64,000 bases of DNA from Alphaproteobacteria bacterium (GTDB taxonomy: Bacteria; Pseudomonadota; Alphaproteobacteria; UBA6615), in the NCBI GenBank assembly GCA_011087645.1, contig JAALLF010000011.1:1-64000 (forward strand), in the 5' to 3' direction. The position numbers and the translations under genes were made by a program. The first letter of the stretch is position 1. Every line of letters begins with the position of its first letter. This document shows positions 17,902 to 26,009 of this stretch, in pieces. The notes beneath the pieces were generated by a model, which was not told the origin of the DNA, ran no database searches, and saw only the letters and a program-made list of their open reading frames with translations.

Positions 17902-18255
17902 ATGGCCGTCAAGAAGCTGCAAAATGCCTATTACATCACCGGCGATATGGACCGCGCGGTCGCCTTTTATCGCGACGCTCTGGGTCTCTCCCTGACCTTC
18001 CAGGATGGCGGTAAGTGGGCGCAGATGAAGGCCGGCGATGTGAATTTCTCGCTCAGTTCGGCGGAAGAAGGCGCCGCCGGCGCCACCGGGGCGGTGGTGA
18101 TCTTCGAAGTTGACGACATCGCCGCCAGCCGCGACCAAATAGCGGCGGGTGGGGCCGAGATCTTGGAAGAACGCGACATGGGCGATCACGGCAAGGCGCT
18201 GACGTTTCGCGATCCGGACGGAAATCTGGTTCAGCTATTCCAGCGCGCCGGTTAG
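17902..18255 (+). CDS. VOC superfamily (glyoxalase/bleomycin-resistance-like) protein
   Basis: A 117-residue single VOC module with two beta-alpha-beta-beta-beta repeats. The second ends with the characteristic FRDPDGNLVQLFQ line, which includes a probable metal-ligand Glu/Gln position. It could be a lyase, dioxygenase or binding protein. It starts 31 bp after the DUF938 gene with an excellent SD (AGGAGCG), so it likely belongs to the same transcript as the ChaC-like and DUF938 genes. Confidence 0.85.
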   Translation: MAVKKLQNAYYITGDMDRAVAFYRDALGLSLTFQDGGKWAQMKAGDVNFSLSSAEEGAAGATGAVVIFEVDDIAASRDQIAAGGAEILEERDMGDHGKALTFRDPDGNLVQLFQRAG

Positions 18256-18323
18256 CGCGGCGGACGGACGTTTCCGGCCGGTATCAAACCGCCGCCCAAA
18301 TGGCCCCGCCGATCGTCGATACC

Positions 18324-19112
18324 CTACGGCGTCGCCCGACGCGATCCGCCATCCATATAGACCGAGCTGCCGAAGACGTAGGAACAGGCTTCGGACGCGA
18401 AGAAGCAGACGACCCGGGCAACTTCTTCCGGTTCGCCGATGCGGCCGGCCGGTAGTTTCGCGCCCAGTTCGGTGAGTATTTCTTCGACGTCACGACCTTC
18501 TTTTTCGGCGCGCGCCTGCTGCATATCGCGTGCGCGTTGGGTATTGGTCATGCCGGGATTGATCACGTTCACCAATATCCCATCCGGCGATACCGCGTCG
18601 GATAAGGCGCGGGTGATGTTATACACCGCAGCATTGGCGATGGATGTCGGAATGTTGCCGCGCGCCGGACTGGCCCCGGCGCCGCCGGCAATGTTGACGA
18701 TGCGGCCCCATTTGTTTTCCTGCATATGGGGGATGGCGGCCTGGGCCATTTTCAGATAGCCGAACGACTTCAATTCCAGCGCCTCGCTGATCACATCGGC
18801 GGATAGTCCCAGAATATCACCGCCGCGCGCCGCGCCGGCGGCGTTGACCAGCACGTCGACGCCGCCCAGTTTCGATACGCACGCGTCGACGACATCGGTG
18901 CATCCCGAGGCCGCTGTCAGGTCGGCTGCGACATACATGGCTTCGCCGCCGGCGGCTTCGATTTCCTGCACCACTTGCGCCAGCAGGTCTTCGTCGCGTG
19001 CGGTCACGCACACTCGCGCGCCTTCGGCCGCCAGCACCAGGGCGCATTCCTTGCCGATCCCACGGCTGGCGCCGGTGACAATCGCGCGTTTTCCCTTCAA
19101 TCCCAAATCCAT
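18324..19112 (-). CDS. SDR-family oxidoreductase with non-canonical active site
   Basis: A 262-residue short-chain dehydrogenase fold. The cofactor motif GASRGIG (14-20) and NAAG (about 90) are normal. At the catalytic stretch the usual YxxxK is TSIAN (Thr and Asn at the two key positions), and the upstream Ser position is in AGGAGA. The fold and NAD(P) site are kept but the proton relay is absent. It may bind substrate without classical dehydrogenation or use another mechanism; related proteins with 'NAA' in place of 'KAA' exist. The SD before the ATG is GAGGG. It converges on the VOC gene. Confidence 0.82.
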   Translation of the reverse strand: MDLGLKGKRAIVTGASRGIGKECALVLAAEGARVCVTARDEDLLAQVVQEIEAAGGEAMYVAADLTAASGCTDVVDACVSKLGGVDVLVNAAGAARGGDILGLSADVISEALELKSFGYLKMAQAAIPHMQENKWGRIVNIAGGAGASPARGNIPTSIANAAVYNITRALSDAVSPDGILVNVINPGMTNTQRARDMQQARAEKEGRDVEEILTELGAKLPAGRIGEPEEVARVVCFFASEACSYVFGSSVYMDGGSRRATP

Positions 19113-19354
19113 AACTCGTCCCTCGTTGCGGTTTTAAATGTTCTCGGGCCTTCGTAGGAAAGCGCCTGAGTTTCGCAAATCTTGGGCCGGCCGGCGGGTT
19201 GGCCCTTTGCTGATCTGCAAGTGTATAAAGAGGATGTCGCGTGGTGCAAAGCAAGGCCTTGCAATCTGGTCTATGGCAGTTCTCTAAAGGCCGACCTTTG
19301 CGCGCTGGCGCGAAACAAAGTTATAAGCTCAGAGCCCTGTTGAAAGGTTCTCTA
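19113..19354. other. Divergent gap between the SDR and ABM-like genes
   Basis: The frame of the downstream gene is open upstream to 19241, but the sequence has no family similarity there and the strong start is at 19355. A TATAAG hexamer near 19322 could be a -10 element; its -35 partner is poor. No other feature is seen. Confidence 0.35.
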
Positions 19355-19657
19355 ATGCAAATCGTTATGGTCGAATTCGCCGTCGGCGCCGAACGCCTCG
19401 ATGCCTGTGTCGCCGCCGTTTCGGAAATCACAAATGCGCTTGTCGCCACGCAGGCGGCGTTCCACGGCGCAACGATACATCGTGAGGAGGCGACCGGCAC
19501 TGTTTGGAACGTGATGCGTTGGGACAGCCATCGGGCATTTATTGAATTTCGCGACAGCAACGCCGAACGCATTGGCGCCGCGCTGGGCGAATTCCAGCCG
19601 CACGGTCATATGTTGGATGTCGCGGCTATGGTGGAACCTCAACCGGGCCGCCTCTAG
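19355..19657 (+). CDS. small ABM/dimeric alpha-beta-barrel-like protein
   Basis: A 100-residue protein predicted to form a ferredoxin-like dimeric alpha/beta barrel of the kind found in antibiotic-biosynthesis-monooxygenase-type proteins. It starts MQIVMVEFAVG, with a central 'WNVMRWDSHRAFIEF' line. The family degrades heme or oxidises quinone-like compounds, or has no known catalysis. The ATG at 19355 has AAAGG upstream. It opens a same-strand run of small catabolic genes up to 24.3 kb. Confidence 0.6.
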   Translation: MQIVMVEFAVGAERLDACVAAVSEITNALVATQAAFHGATIHREEATGTVWNVMRWDSHRAFIEFRDSNAERIGAALGEFQPHGHMLDVAAMVEPQPGRL

Positions 19658-19753
19658 CGGGGTGGGTAGCATTAGTTTCATTGTGTAGATTGCCTGATTC
19701 TAGACATAAGAAAATCCAAAGAAAAAATCATCGAATCTCGAAGGAGTATCCTC

Positions 19754-20452
19754 ATGGCTGGTGAACACATAACGGTCTCCGCGCACGATGGCGGCGCGAT
19801 CCCTACTTACATGTCTGTCCCCGAAAGCGGATCAGGCCCCGCGGTGGTCGTCATCGTGACGATCCGCGGCGTCAAAGAAGACATGATCGACTATGTCGAA
19901 GACTTGGCTTCAAAAGGCTTTTGCGTCGCGGCCCCCGATCCTTTCTGGCGTGATGAAGACCCCGGCGTTGTTCCCGGCGATGAAGAAGGCCGCAAACGCG
20001 CCTTCGCCCGCATGGGGCGCGCCGACCACGACGTGAACGTCCAGGACATGGCATCGGTCATGAACCATCTGAAATCGCTGCCGCAATGCAATGGAAAAAG
20101 CGCCGTGGTTGGATTTTGCTTTGGCGGTCTTTATGCGTTCCTGGGCGCTGCCCGGCTCGGCACCGATGCCGGCATCGCCTTCCACAGCGCCGGCATCAGT
20201 CCGTTGTTCGGCGAGATCGATAAAATCGGCGATGCAAAACTAAGTTACCACTGGGGCGACCAGGACGTGGCGGCCCCAATGGAAGAGATCGAAAAAGTTA
20301 AAGAGGCGTTCGCGAAGCTTGGCAACGCCGAAGTCACCGTTTATCCCGGCGCCGTGCACGGATTTATGGAGCCGACGAACCCTCAAGCCTACCACAAGGA
20401 GGTGGCCGAAGCCTCCTGGAAACGCTGTCTCGAGGTCCTGCAGTCGATCTAG
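19754..20452 (+). CDS. dienelactone hydrolase family protein
   Basis: A 232-residue cytoplasmic alpha/beta hydrolase of the dienelactone hydrolase family. The nucleophile is Cys122 in GFCFGG, with the Asp in GDQDV (about 172) and the His in AVHGF (about 203). The family opens dienelactones to maleylacetate in chloroaromatic degradation, but many members act on other esters. It has a textbook SD (AAGGAG). It is followed by an AhpD-like and another hydrolase gene, suggesting a shared catabolic or detoxification unit. Confidence 0.9.
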   Translation: MAGEHITVSAHDGGAIPTYMSVPESGSGPAVVVIVTIRGVKEDMIDYVEDLASKGFCVAAPDPFWRDEDPGVVPGDEEGRKRAFARMGRADHDVNVQDMASVMNHLKSLPQCNGKSAVVGFCFGGLYAFLGAARLGTDAGIAFHSAGISPLFGEIDKIGDAKLSYHWGDQDVAAPMEEIEKVKEAFAKLGNAEVTVYPGAVHGFMEPTNPQAYHKEVAEASWKRCLEVLQSI

Positions 20453-20508
20453 ACCCGCGGTCCCGCACGCCACATCAAGCGTCGACGGCCACGGCGAATA
20501 AGGAAAAA

Positions 20509-21111
20509 ATGATGGACGACACAACCCTGGCGGCCGGCCACACCTGCCTTGTCCCTCTGGTCGCAGACGAAGATTTCTCGCCGGCGTTCAAGCAATCGGC
20601 CGAACGCGTCTCCAAACGTGTCGGCATGACCGCGAATAATGTGCGCGCGATGGCAAACTCGCCGGAGCTGGGCGCGACAATGCGAAAGTTTCTCGATGAC
20701 GTTTGGGACCATGGCGCGTTGCCGAAACCCTTGAAAGCGCTGATCCGTCATAAGGTCTCCAATATCAACGCCTGCCTGTATTGTTCGGCCCATCAAATCC
20801 GCGTCATGGTCAGCCAGGGGGTCGCGCAGGACAAGATCGACAATATGCACGATTACCGAACCCATTCCGCCTTTTCAGAAAAAGAGCGGGCGATCCTTGG
20901 CTATGCCGAGGCGCTGACAGTCGACGCCGGCAATATTCCCGACGACGTCGTTGGACCGTTTGCGGAACTCCTAACCGAGCAGGAACGCGTGGAGGTCACG
21001 ATTGTCGCCGCCGCGATGGGATTGTTGAACAAGCTGAACGATGGTCTGCGGGTTCCGCTGGAACAACCGATGTTGGAAATCGCGCGCACCATTTCATTTA
21101 CCAAGGATTGA
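20509..21111 (+). CDS. AhpD-like/carboxymuconolactone decarboxylase family protein
   Basis: A 200-residue all-helical protein. Its redox motif CLYCSAH (Cys89, Cys92, His95) matches the CxxC-x2-H of AhpD-type alkylhydroperoxidase enzymes. It could reduce organic peroxides or act as a decarboxylase-like enzyme. Its length and motif resemble the 'peroxidase-related' subgroup. Two ATGs in tandem (20509, 20512) follow AAGGAAAA. It lies 56 bp after the dienelactone hydrolase gene and 8 bp before the next hydrolase. Confidence 0.85.
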   Translation: MMDDTTLAAGHTCLVPLVADEDFSPAFKQSAERVSKRVGMTANNVRAMANSPELGATMRKFLDDVWDHGALPKPLKALIRHKVSNINACLYCSAHQIRVMVSQGVAQDKIDNMHDYRTHSAFSEKERAILGYAEALTVDAGNIPDDVVGPFAELLTEQERVEVTIVAAAMGLLNKLNDGLRVPLEQPMLEIARTISFTKD

Positions 21112-21119
21112 GCGGCGTT

Positions 21120-21929
21120 ATGGCGCGTATCGATATTGGGCACATCACCCTCAACTGTGACGATCGGGGTGACGGCCCGGCCTTCATATTCATCCCAGGT
21201 CTTGTCGGATTGTACGACGCCTGGTCCTTTCAACTGAGCCATTTCGCGCAGCGCTATCGATGCATAACCTTTGATCACCGCGGCACCGGCGAGAGCGACA
21301 AACCAACCGGGCCCGGCGCTTATTCAACCCAGGCCATCGCCGACGACGTCATCGCCTTGATGGATACGCTGGGCGTCGATAAGGCGCATATCGCCGGTAC
21401 GTCGACCGGCGGATGCATTCTACAAAATCTGGCGCTTGATCATCCGGAGCGCGTGCGCGCTTGCATCTTCAACAATACTTGGATCACCGCCGACGAGTTC
21501 ATTACCCGCGTTGCCATCACCCGCAAACGCATGGCGGAGTCCTACGGGGCCGAGGAATATGTGAAGGTCTCGTCGATGTTCACCTCCGGCGCCCACCAAT
21601 TTCGCCACAATCTCGACGCGGTCATGGAGCTCGAACGCCGCGCGTTGGAGACGGTTGGGCCGGTCGAAATCCTAGCCGCGCGAATTGATATGATGCTGGC
21701 GCACAACCGCAGCGACGAGATAGGTGGTATCGACAAACCGTCGCTTGTTATCGGCACGGTCGATGACGCCACCATCCCGTATTACTTCGCCGAAGACCTG
21801 CACGCCGCGATCAACGGATCTGAGATGATGAAGTTTGACGATGGCGGGCATTATTCCTACCGGCGCCATCCCGAAACGTGGAATGCAACGGTGCAGACCT
21901 TTCTCGGCAAGGCGGAAGCGCTTGTCTGA
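21120..21929 (+). CDS. alpha/beta hydrolase
   Basis: A 269-residue alpha/beta hydrolase with an HG-type oxyanion region (IPGLVG, 25-30), FDHRGTGES (51-59), nucleophile Ser95 in GTSTGG and a late His in GGHYSY (about 251). It resembles the enol-lactonase and C-C hydrolase group. The start MARIDIGH at 21120 is eight bases after the preceding stop, so co-translation with the AhpD-like gene is likely. The frame is open further upstream only because of overlap with that gene. Confidence 0.87.
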   Translation: MARIDIGHITLNCDDRGDGPAFIFIPGLVGLYDAWSFQLSHFAQRYRCITFDHRGTGESDKPTGPGAYSTQAIADDVIALMDTLGVDKAHIAGTSTGGCILQNLALDHPERVRACIFNNTWITADEFITRVAITRKRMAESYGAEEYVKVSSMFTSGAHQFRHNLDAVMELERRALETVGPVEILAARIDMMLAHNRSDEIGGIDKPSLVIGTVDDATIPYYFAEDLHAAINGSEMMKFDDGGHYSYRRHPETWNATVQTFLGKAEALV

Positions 21930-21972
21930 GTGATCGGCGCGCTTGGGTCTGTTTGACAATAGGAACGATACT

Positions 21973-22266
21973 ATGGCGAAAGCATATTGGATTGCCGCAT
22001 ACCGCGAAATTCACGATGAAGAAAAGTTAGCGGCATATCTGAAACTGGCCGGACCCGAAATCGAAGCTTCGGGCGGCAAGTTTTTGGCGCGGGGCCCCGC
22101 CGCCAAGGTTTACGAAGCCGGGGTATTGCAACGGACGACGGTAATCGAATTCGAATCTTTGGACGCCGCAATCGCCCTACACGATAGTCCGGGCTATCAA
22201 GCGGCCCTTAAAGAACTGGGCGATGGTGTCACACGCGACTTACGGCTTGTCGAAGCCATCGAATGA
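21973..22266 (+). CDS. DUF1330 family protein
   Basis: A 97-residue protein with the DUF1330 pattern: AKAYWIAAYREIHDEE at the start, GGKFLARG in the middle and IEFESLDAA near the end, folding as a ferredoxin-like barrel. Its function is unknown. The ATG at 21973 has AGGAA seven bases upstream and is preferred over an upstream in-frame ATG at 21943 that gives a non-homologous extension. It continues the same-strand cluster. Confidence 0.85.
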   Translation: MAKAYWIAAYREIHDEEKLAAYLKLAGPEIEASGGKFLARGPAAKVYEAGVLQRTTVIEFESLDAAIALHDSPGYQAALKELGDGVTRDLRLVEAIE

Positions 22267-22315
22267 CGACGCTCTGTCGTCAAAAATAAACGTTATTTGA
22301 AAATTGGGGGGAGAC

Positions 22316-23296
22316 ATGAAGACCAAAGCCTTTCGCATGTACAAAGTCGGCGGGCCGAGCGTCCTGAAATGGGAGACCGTCGAGGTGCTCGAACCGGGGC
22401 GCGGCCAGGTGTTGCTGCGCCACACGGTGATCGGTCTGAACCTGGCCGACACCTACCGGCGGCGCGGCATCTATAAGGTGCCGCTGCCCAACGGCATGGG
22501 CAACGAAGCAGTTGGCGTGATCGAAGCGGTCGGCCCCGGCGTGCGCGGGCTCAAAGTGGGCGACCGGGTAGGCTATGTCGGCGGCGGCGCACTCGATGCT
22601 TATTCCGAACGCCGGGTCGCCAACGCCGCCGCCCTCATTCCGCTGCCCGATGGGATCAAAGACCGCACCGCCGCGGCCGCCTTGCTGAAGGGCATCACTG
22701 CACAATATTTGCTGCGCGATGCCTACCGGGTGCGAAAGGGCGACGCCATTTTAGTGCACGCCGCCGCCGGTGGCGTGGGGTCGATCATGTGCCAATGGGC
22801 GAATTCGATCGGCGCCACGGTGATCGGCGTGGTCAGCAGCCAGGACAAGGCGAAATTCGCCAAGCGCAACGGCTGTCACTATCCCATCGTTAGCCGCACG
22901 GCGAAGTTCGCCAAGCAGGTGCGCGAGATCACCGGCGGCGAAGGCGCGAACGTGGTCTATGATTCCGTCGGCAAGCTGACCTGGAACGAATCCCTGGCCA
23001 GTGTACGCCGCCGCGGCACGCTGATCAGCTTCGGCAGCGCCTCGGGCGAGCCGCCGAAAGTCGATATCGCGGCGACCGGCGCCATGGGCTCGCCGTTTAT
23101 GGCGCGCTGCGCGCTGGTCAATTACACCACCAGCCGGGCCGAGTTGCTTTCAAGGGCGCGCGACCTATTTCGTACCATTGAGAGCGGCGCGGTGAAAATT
23201 CGCGTCAACCAGCGCTACGCGTTGAAAGACGCCCGCAAGGCCCAACGCGATATGGAAGCGCGGCGCACCACGGGATCGACGGTGCTGATTCCGTAG
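22316..23296 (+). CDS. zinc-independent quinone oxidoreductase-like MDR protein
   Basis: A 326-residue medium-chain reductase. It has the NADPH-binding stretch HAAAGGVGSIMCQWA near 150-165 and the QOR-specific line NGMGNEAVGVIEAVGPGV. It lacks the structural-zinc cysteine cluster, as QorA/zeta-crystallin proteins do. It should reduce quinones or enones with NADPH. The ATG at 22316 follows GGGGGGAGA; the frame's upstream TTG is unlikely. It lies 49 bp after the DUF1330 gene. A palindromic repeat follows. Confidence 0.88.
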   Translation: MKTKAFRMYKVGGPSVLKWETVEVLEPGRGQVLLRHTVIGLNLADTYRRRGIYKVPLPNGMGNEAVGVIEAVGPGVRGLKVGDRVGYVGGGALDAYSERRVANAAALIPLPDGIKDRTAAAALLKGITAQYLLRDAYRVRKGDAILVHAAAGGVGSIMCQWANSIGATVIGVVSSQDKAKFAKRNGCHYPIVSRTAKFAKQVREITGGEGANVVYDSVGKLTWNESLASVRRRGTLISFGSASGEPPKVDIAATGAMGSPFMARCALVNYTTSRAELLSRARDLFRTIESGAVKIRVNQRYALKDARKAQRDMEARRTTGSTVLIP

Positions 23297-23331
23297 GTTT
23301 AAGCAGTCCCATGCGAGCGCGTTGACCCCAT

Positions 23332-23400
23332 CCTTCGACAAGCTCAGGATGAGGCCGGTCGGTTGATGAAAAGCGCCACCTCATGCTGAGCTTGTCGAAG
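23332..23400. repeat. Intergenic palindromic repeat, copy 2
   Basis: CCTTCGACAAGCTCAGGATG (from 23332) is mirrored by CATGCTGAGCTTGTCGAAG (to 23400) around a centre of about 25 bases. It separates the quinone reductase and dehalogenase genes. The arms match those at 12494, 42417 and 42516. Confidence 0.85.
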
Positions 23401-23467
23401 TACGAGGAGGAGATGGTCGCTCGATTTTTTAACTTGGCACGGTCGATTTACCGAGGGAGAGACATCC

Positions 23468-24346
23468 ATGACGTGGACCGAGAAAAAATTTGCCGAGGTC
23501 AAGGGCCGCCGCATGGCCTATGTGGAAACCGGCAATCTCGACGGCGACCCGATTGTGTTTCTCCACGGCAATCCGACGTCGAGCTATCTGTGGCGCAATA
23601 TAATTCCCTACATGACCGATGTGGGGCGCTGCATCGCGCCGGACTTGATCGGCATGGGGGACTCCGAAAAGCTGCCCGATAGCGGCCCCGACCGATACCG
23701 CTTCGTCGAGCACCGCGACTATCTGGCCGGCCTGCTCGACGCAATTGGCGTGAACCAAAACGTCACATTGGTGATCCACGATTGGGGCAGCGCGCTGGGC
23801 TTCGATTGGGCCAATCACCACCGCGATGCGCTCAAAGGCATCGCCTATATGGAAGCCATCGTGCAGGCGCGGACCTGGGATGATTTCCCCGAGCGCGCGC
23901 GCCCGGCCTTTCAGGCGATGCGCTCGCCGGCCGGCGACAAGATGGTGCTGGACGAAAACTTCTTCGTCGAACGCATGCTGCCCGGCTCGATCCTGCGCGA
24001 TCTCACGGAAGAAGAAATGGACGAGTACCGTCGTCCGTTTGCTGACGCGGGAGAGGCGCGGCGGCCGACCCTGACTTGGCCGCGGCAAATCCCCATCGAC
24101 GGCGAACCGGCGGACGTGATGGCGATCGTCGACGACTTCGCCGCCTGGGTCTCCACCTCGGAGCTGCCCAAGCTATTCATCGATGCCGACCCGGGCGCCA
24201 TATTATCTGACGGGCCGAGCCGAGATTTCTGCCGAACCTGGACCAACCAGAGCGAAGTGCGGGTCAAGGGTTCCCACTTCATCCAGGAAGACTCGCCTGA
24301 CGAAATCGGCCAGGCGATTGCCGACTGGCTGCGCGGGTTGGGTTAG
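23468..24346 (+). CDS. haloalkane dehalogenase (HLD-II type)
   Basis: A 292-residue alpha/beta hydrolase that replaces a halogen on an alkane by hydroxyl, releasing halide. The active-site set is complete by position: Asn35 (HGNPTS) and Trp106 hold the halide, Asp105 (HDWGS) is the nucleophile, His270 (GSHFIQED) is the base and Glu129 (YMEAIV) is the acid. An Asn/Trp pair with Glu after strand 6 defines subfamily II. The SD is strong (GGGAGAGAC). The neighbouring quinone reductase, dienelactone hydrolase and AhpD-like genes suggest a halogenated or xenobiotic substrate, but alkane specificity is unknown. Confidence 0.92.
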   Translation: MTWTEKKFAEVKGRRMAYVETGNLDGDPIVFLHGNPTSSYLWRNIIPYMTDVGRCIAPDLIGMGDSEKLPDSGPDRYRFVEHRDYLAGLLDAIGVNQNVTLVIHDWGSALGFDWANHHRDALKGIAYMEAIVQARTWDDFPERARPAFQAMRSPAGDKMVLDENFFVERMLPGSILRDLTEEEMDEYRRPFADAGEARRPTLTWPRQIPIDGEPADVMAIVDDFAAWVSTSELPKLFIDADPGAILSDGPSRDFCRTWTNQSEVRVKGSHFIQEDSPDEIGQAIADWLRGLG

Positions 24347-24366
24347 GCGTATCGGTCATGGTCGGA

Positions 24367-24392
24367 GGGCATCTGCGCACGGCCGGATGCCC
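24367..24392 (+). terminator. Possible terminator after the dehalogenase
   Basis: GGGCATC/GATGCCC forms a 7-bp stem with a 12-base loop, 21 bp after the stop, followed by a short TTTT after six bases. It is weak because the T-run is displaced. Confidence 0.35.
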
Positions 24393-24501
24393 TGACGGTT
24401 TTAAACCTTGTCGATACAGTCTCGTCCGTTCGGATTATGAGAACGTCGTCGGCGTCCCACCCGATAGCGGCACCAATCGCTGTGACTTCGGCCGGCAAGT
24501 T

Positions 24502-25005
24502 CTAGCGGCCGGTGCGGGCTTCGACGATCTTGTTAGCGAGGGCGGTGACCGACTGATTGATGAAGATTCGCAGTTGCGGCGTGAAGCCGGGTTCTGGGCC
24601 GATGTGAAGACTCAAGCGGTTCTGATAGGCCAGTACAAAAGCGCTTTCCTTAACGCTATCGACCGATCCTGAGTCCAGTGTATCCAGGCGAACCAGTTGG
24701 GTTGAGATGCTGGCCGCGCACCCTTGCGTATACGCCCGCTCTGCGACGACGTTGATTTGAAGCTTGTGCGCGATCTGGGATGCGTGGTCCGCAACGGCAA
24801 TGCCCGAGTTCCGCAGAACCCATTCCGCCTCGTCTTTCAAGTCACCTGGTGATAGCAGGCAGGCGGGGCGTATTTCATATACAAATACAACTTCGACTTC
24901 CTCGACCTTGGCGAGTTGGTCTGCATCGAACAACTGCGCCTGCGCCATCTGCGGCAGGAGTAGAGACGCTAGAATGGCAAGGGCGGCGGGTCGCACTCGT
25001 TTCAT
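24502..25005 (-). CDS. secreted protein of unknown function
   Basis: A 167-residue protein with a clear signal peptide (about 1-23, MKRVRPAALAILASLLLP, ending AQA). The mature part has two Cys (PAC near 49 and QGC near 95) that could form a disulfide, with mixed alpha/beta character. I recognise no family. It is probably periplasmic. It converges with the dehalogenase gene and is 134 bp downstream of the glyoxalase II-like gene on the same strand. Confidence 0.6.
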   Translation of the reverse strand: MKRVRPAALAILASLLLPQMAQAQLFDADQLAKVEEVEVVFVYEIRPACLLSPGDLKDEAEWVLRNSGIAVADHASQIAHKLQINVVAERAYTQGCAASISTQLVRLDTLDSGSVDSVKESAFVLAYQNRLSLHIGPEPGFTPQLRIFINQSVTALANKIVEARTGR

Positions 25006-25139
25006 ACCGACAGCCTACCACGGTTGTGGCCCGAGAAAGAAAGGAGGGCCGCTCTCGGATGTAAACCTGCCGCGAGTTGGCGCGGGGGAGGGCGGCGGAT
25101 TGCGCGGTTGTCCCGCTCCGGGCCGCCGAATAATGTCGC

Positions 25140-25928
25140 CTACCAGTTGTTGCGCAGTTCGCGCAGTTTAAGGAACACGGTTTTCGCATCCGGGTCGTCG
25201 CCCACATCGGGGAATTGATCCTTGATGCCGGCCTGCACAGACGCGCTGTCGAGGCGCAGGAAGGTGTTGATCTGCCGCTCCAGGCCCAGGGTGGTGATCC
25301 GTGCATTATTCGGGTCCTGATCCGCCAGCTCATCGAGCAGGTCTTTGGCGACCGCATTGTCGGGCTCTCGATCCAGGGTGAAACCCAGATTGTTCGCCAT
25401 ATATTCGTGACCCGGATAGACCAGCGTCTCGTCGGGCAGGGCGGCGATTTTTTCGCTGAAAGTGGCGTAGAGCACATCCGGATCGCCGCTGCGGCAATGG
25501 CCGACCCCGGCGTTGAACAACGTGTCGCCGCAGAGAAGGTGGGGCGTGTCGCTGTGGCCGAACAGCGAGATATGGATCGGCGTGTGGCCCGGGGTCTCCA
25601 TCACCTTGAATTCGCCGCTGGTGCCGATTTTCACCACGTCGCCGTCGCGCAGCTCTTCGTCGATCTTATCGATCCGGCCGGCGGCGTTGGCCGGCCCGAG
25701 CAGTTTGGCGCCGGTCGCCGCAATCACCGCATCGTTGCCGCCGGTATGGTCGCCATGCTCGTGGGTGTTGAGCACGCGGGTTACCTCCCAGCCGTTATCC
25801 TTGGCCGCGGCCAGGCACATCGCCGGATCGATCGGGTCGATGGCCAGCGTCTCGCCAGTGTCGGAACAGGCCACCATATAAAAGAAATTGCGGCCTCCGT
25901 TTCCCGTCCAAATTTGTTCGATGATCAT
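25140..25928 (-). CDS. metallo-beta-lactamase-fold hydroxyacylglutathione hydrolase-like protein
   Basis: A 262-residue MBL-fold enzyme. Zinc ligands are THEHGDH (His56, His58, Asp60, His61), His115 (PGHT), Asp135 (CGDTLF) and a late His (PGHEYM, about 172). The order and the C-terminal helical domain fit glyoxalase II, which hydrolyses S-lactoylglutathione to lactate and glutathione. The typical glutathione-binding Lys/Arg stretch was not clearly seen, so a related thioesterase role is possible. It is transcribed alone. Confidence 0.85.
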   Translation of the reverse strand: MIIEQIWTGNGGRNFFYMVACSDTGETLAIDPIDPAMCLAAAKDNGWEVTRVLNTHEHGDHTGGNDAVIAATGAKLLGPANAAGRIDKIDEELRDGDVVKIGTSGEFKVMETPGHTPIHISLFGHSDTPHLLCGDTLFNAGVGHCRSGDPDVLYATFSEKIAALPDETLVYPGHEYMANNLGFTLDREPDNAVAKDLLDELADQDPNNARITTLGLERQINTFLRLDSASVQAGIKDQFPDVGDDPDAKTVFLKLRELRNNW

Positions 25929-26009
25929 GGCAGCAGCATCCTTCAGTGTTGGATTTTGACTATTTTACGCGCCGCGGCGGCGCAGGGCTATGGGGGTTCA
26001 GGGGGTCGT

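Noticed and set aside
20781..21119. An N-terminal extension of the alpha/beta hydrolase at 21120.
   Set aside because: The extension is only the overlapping frame of the AhpD-like gene; homology starts at MARIDIGH.
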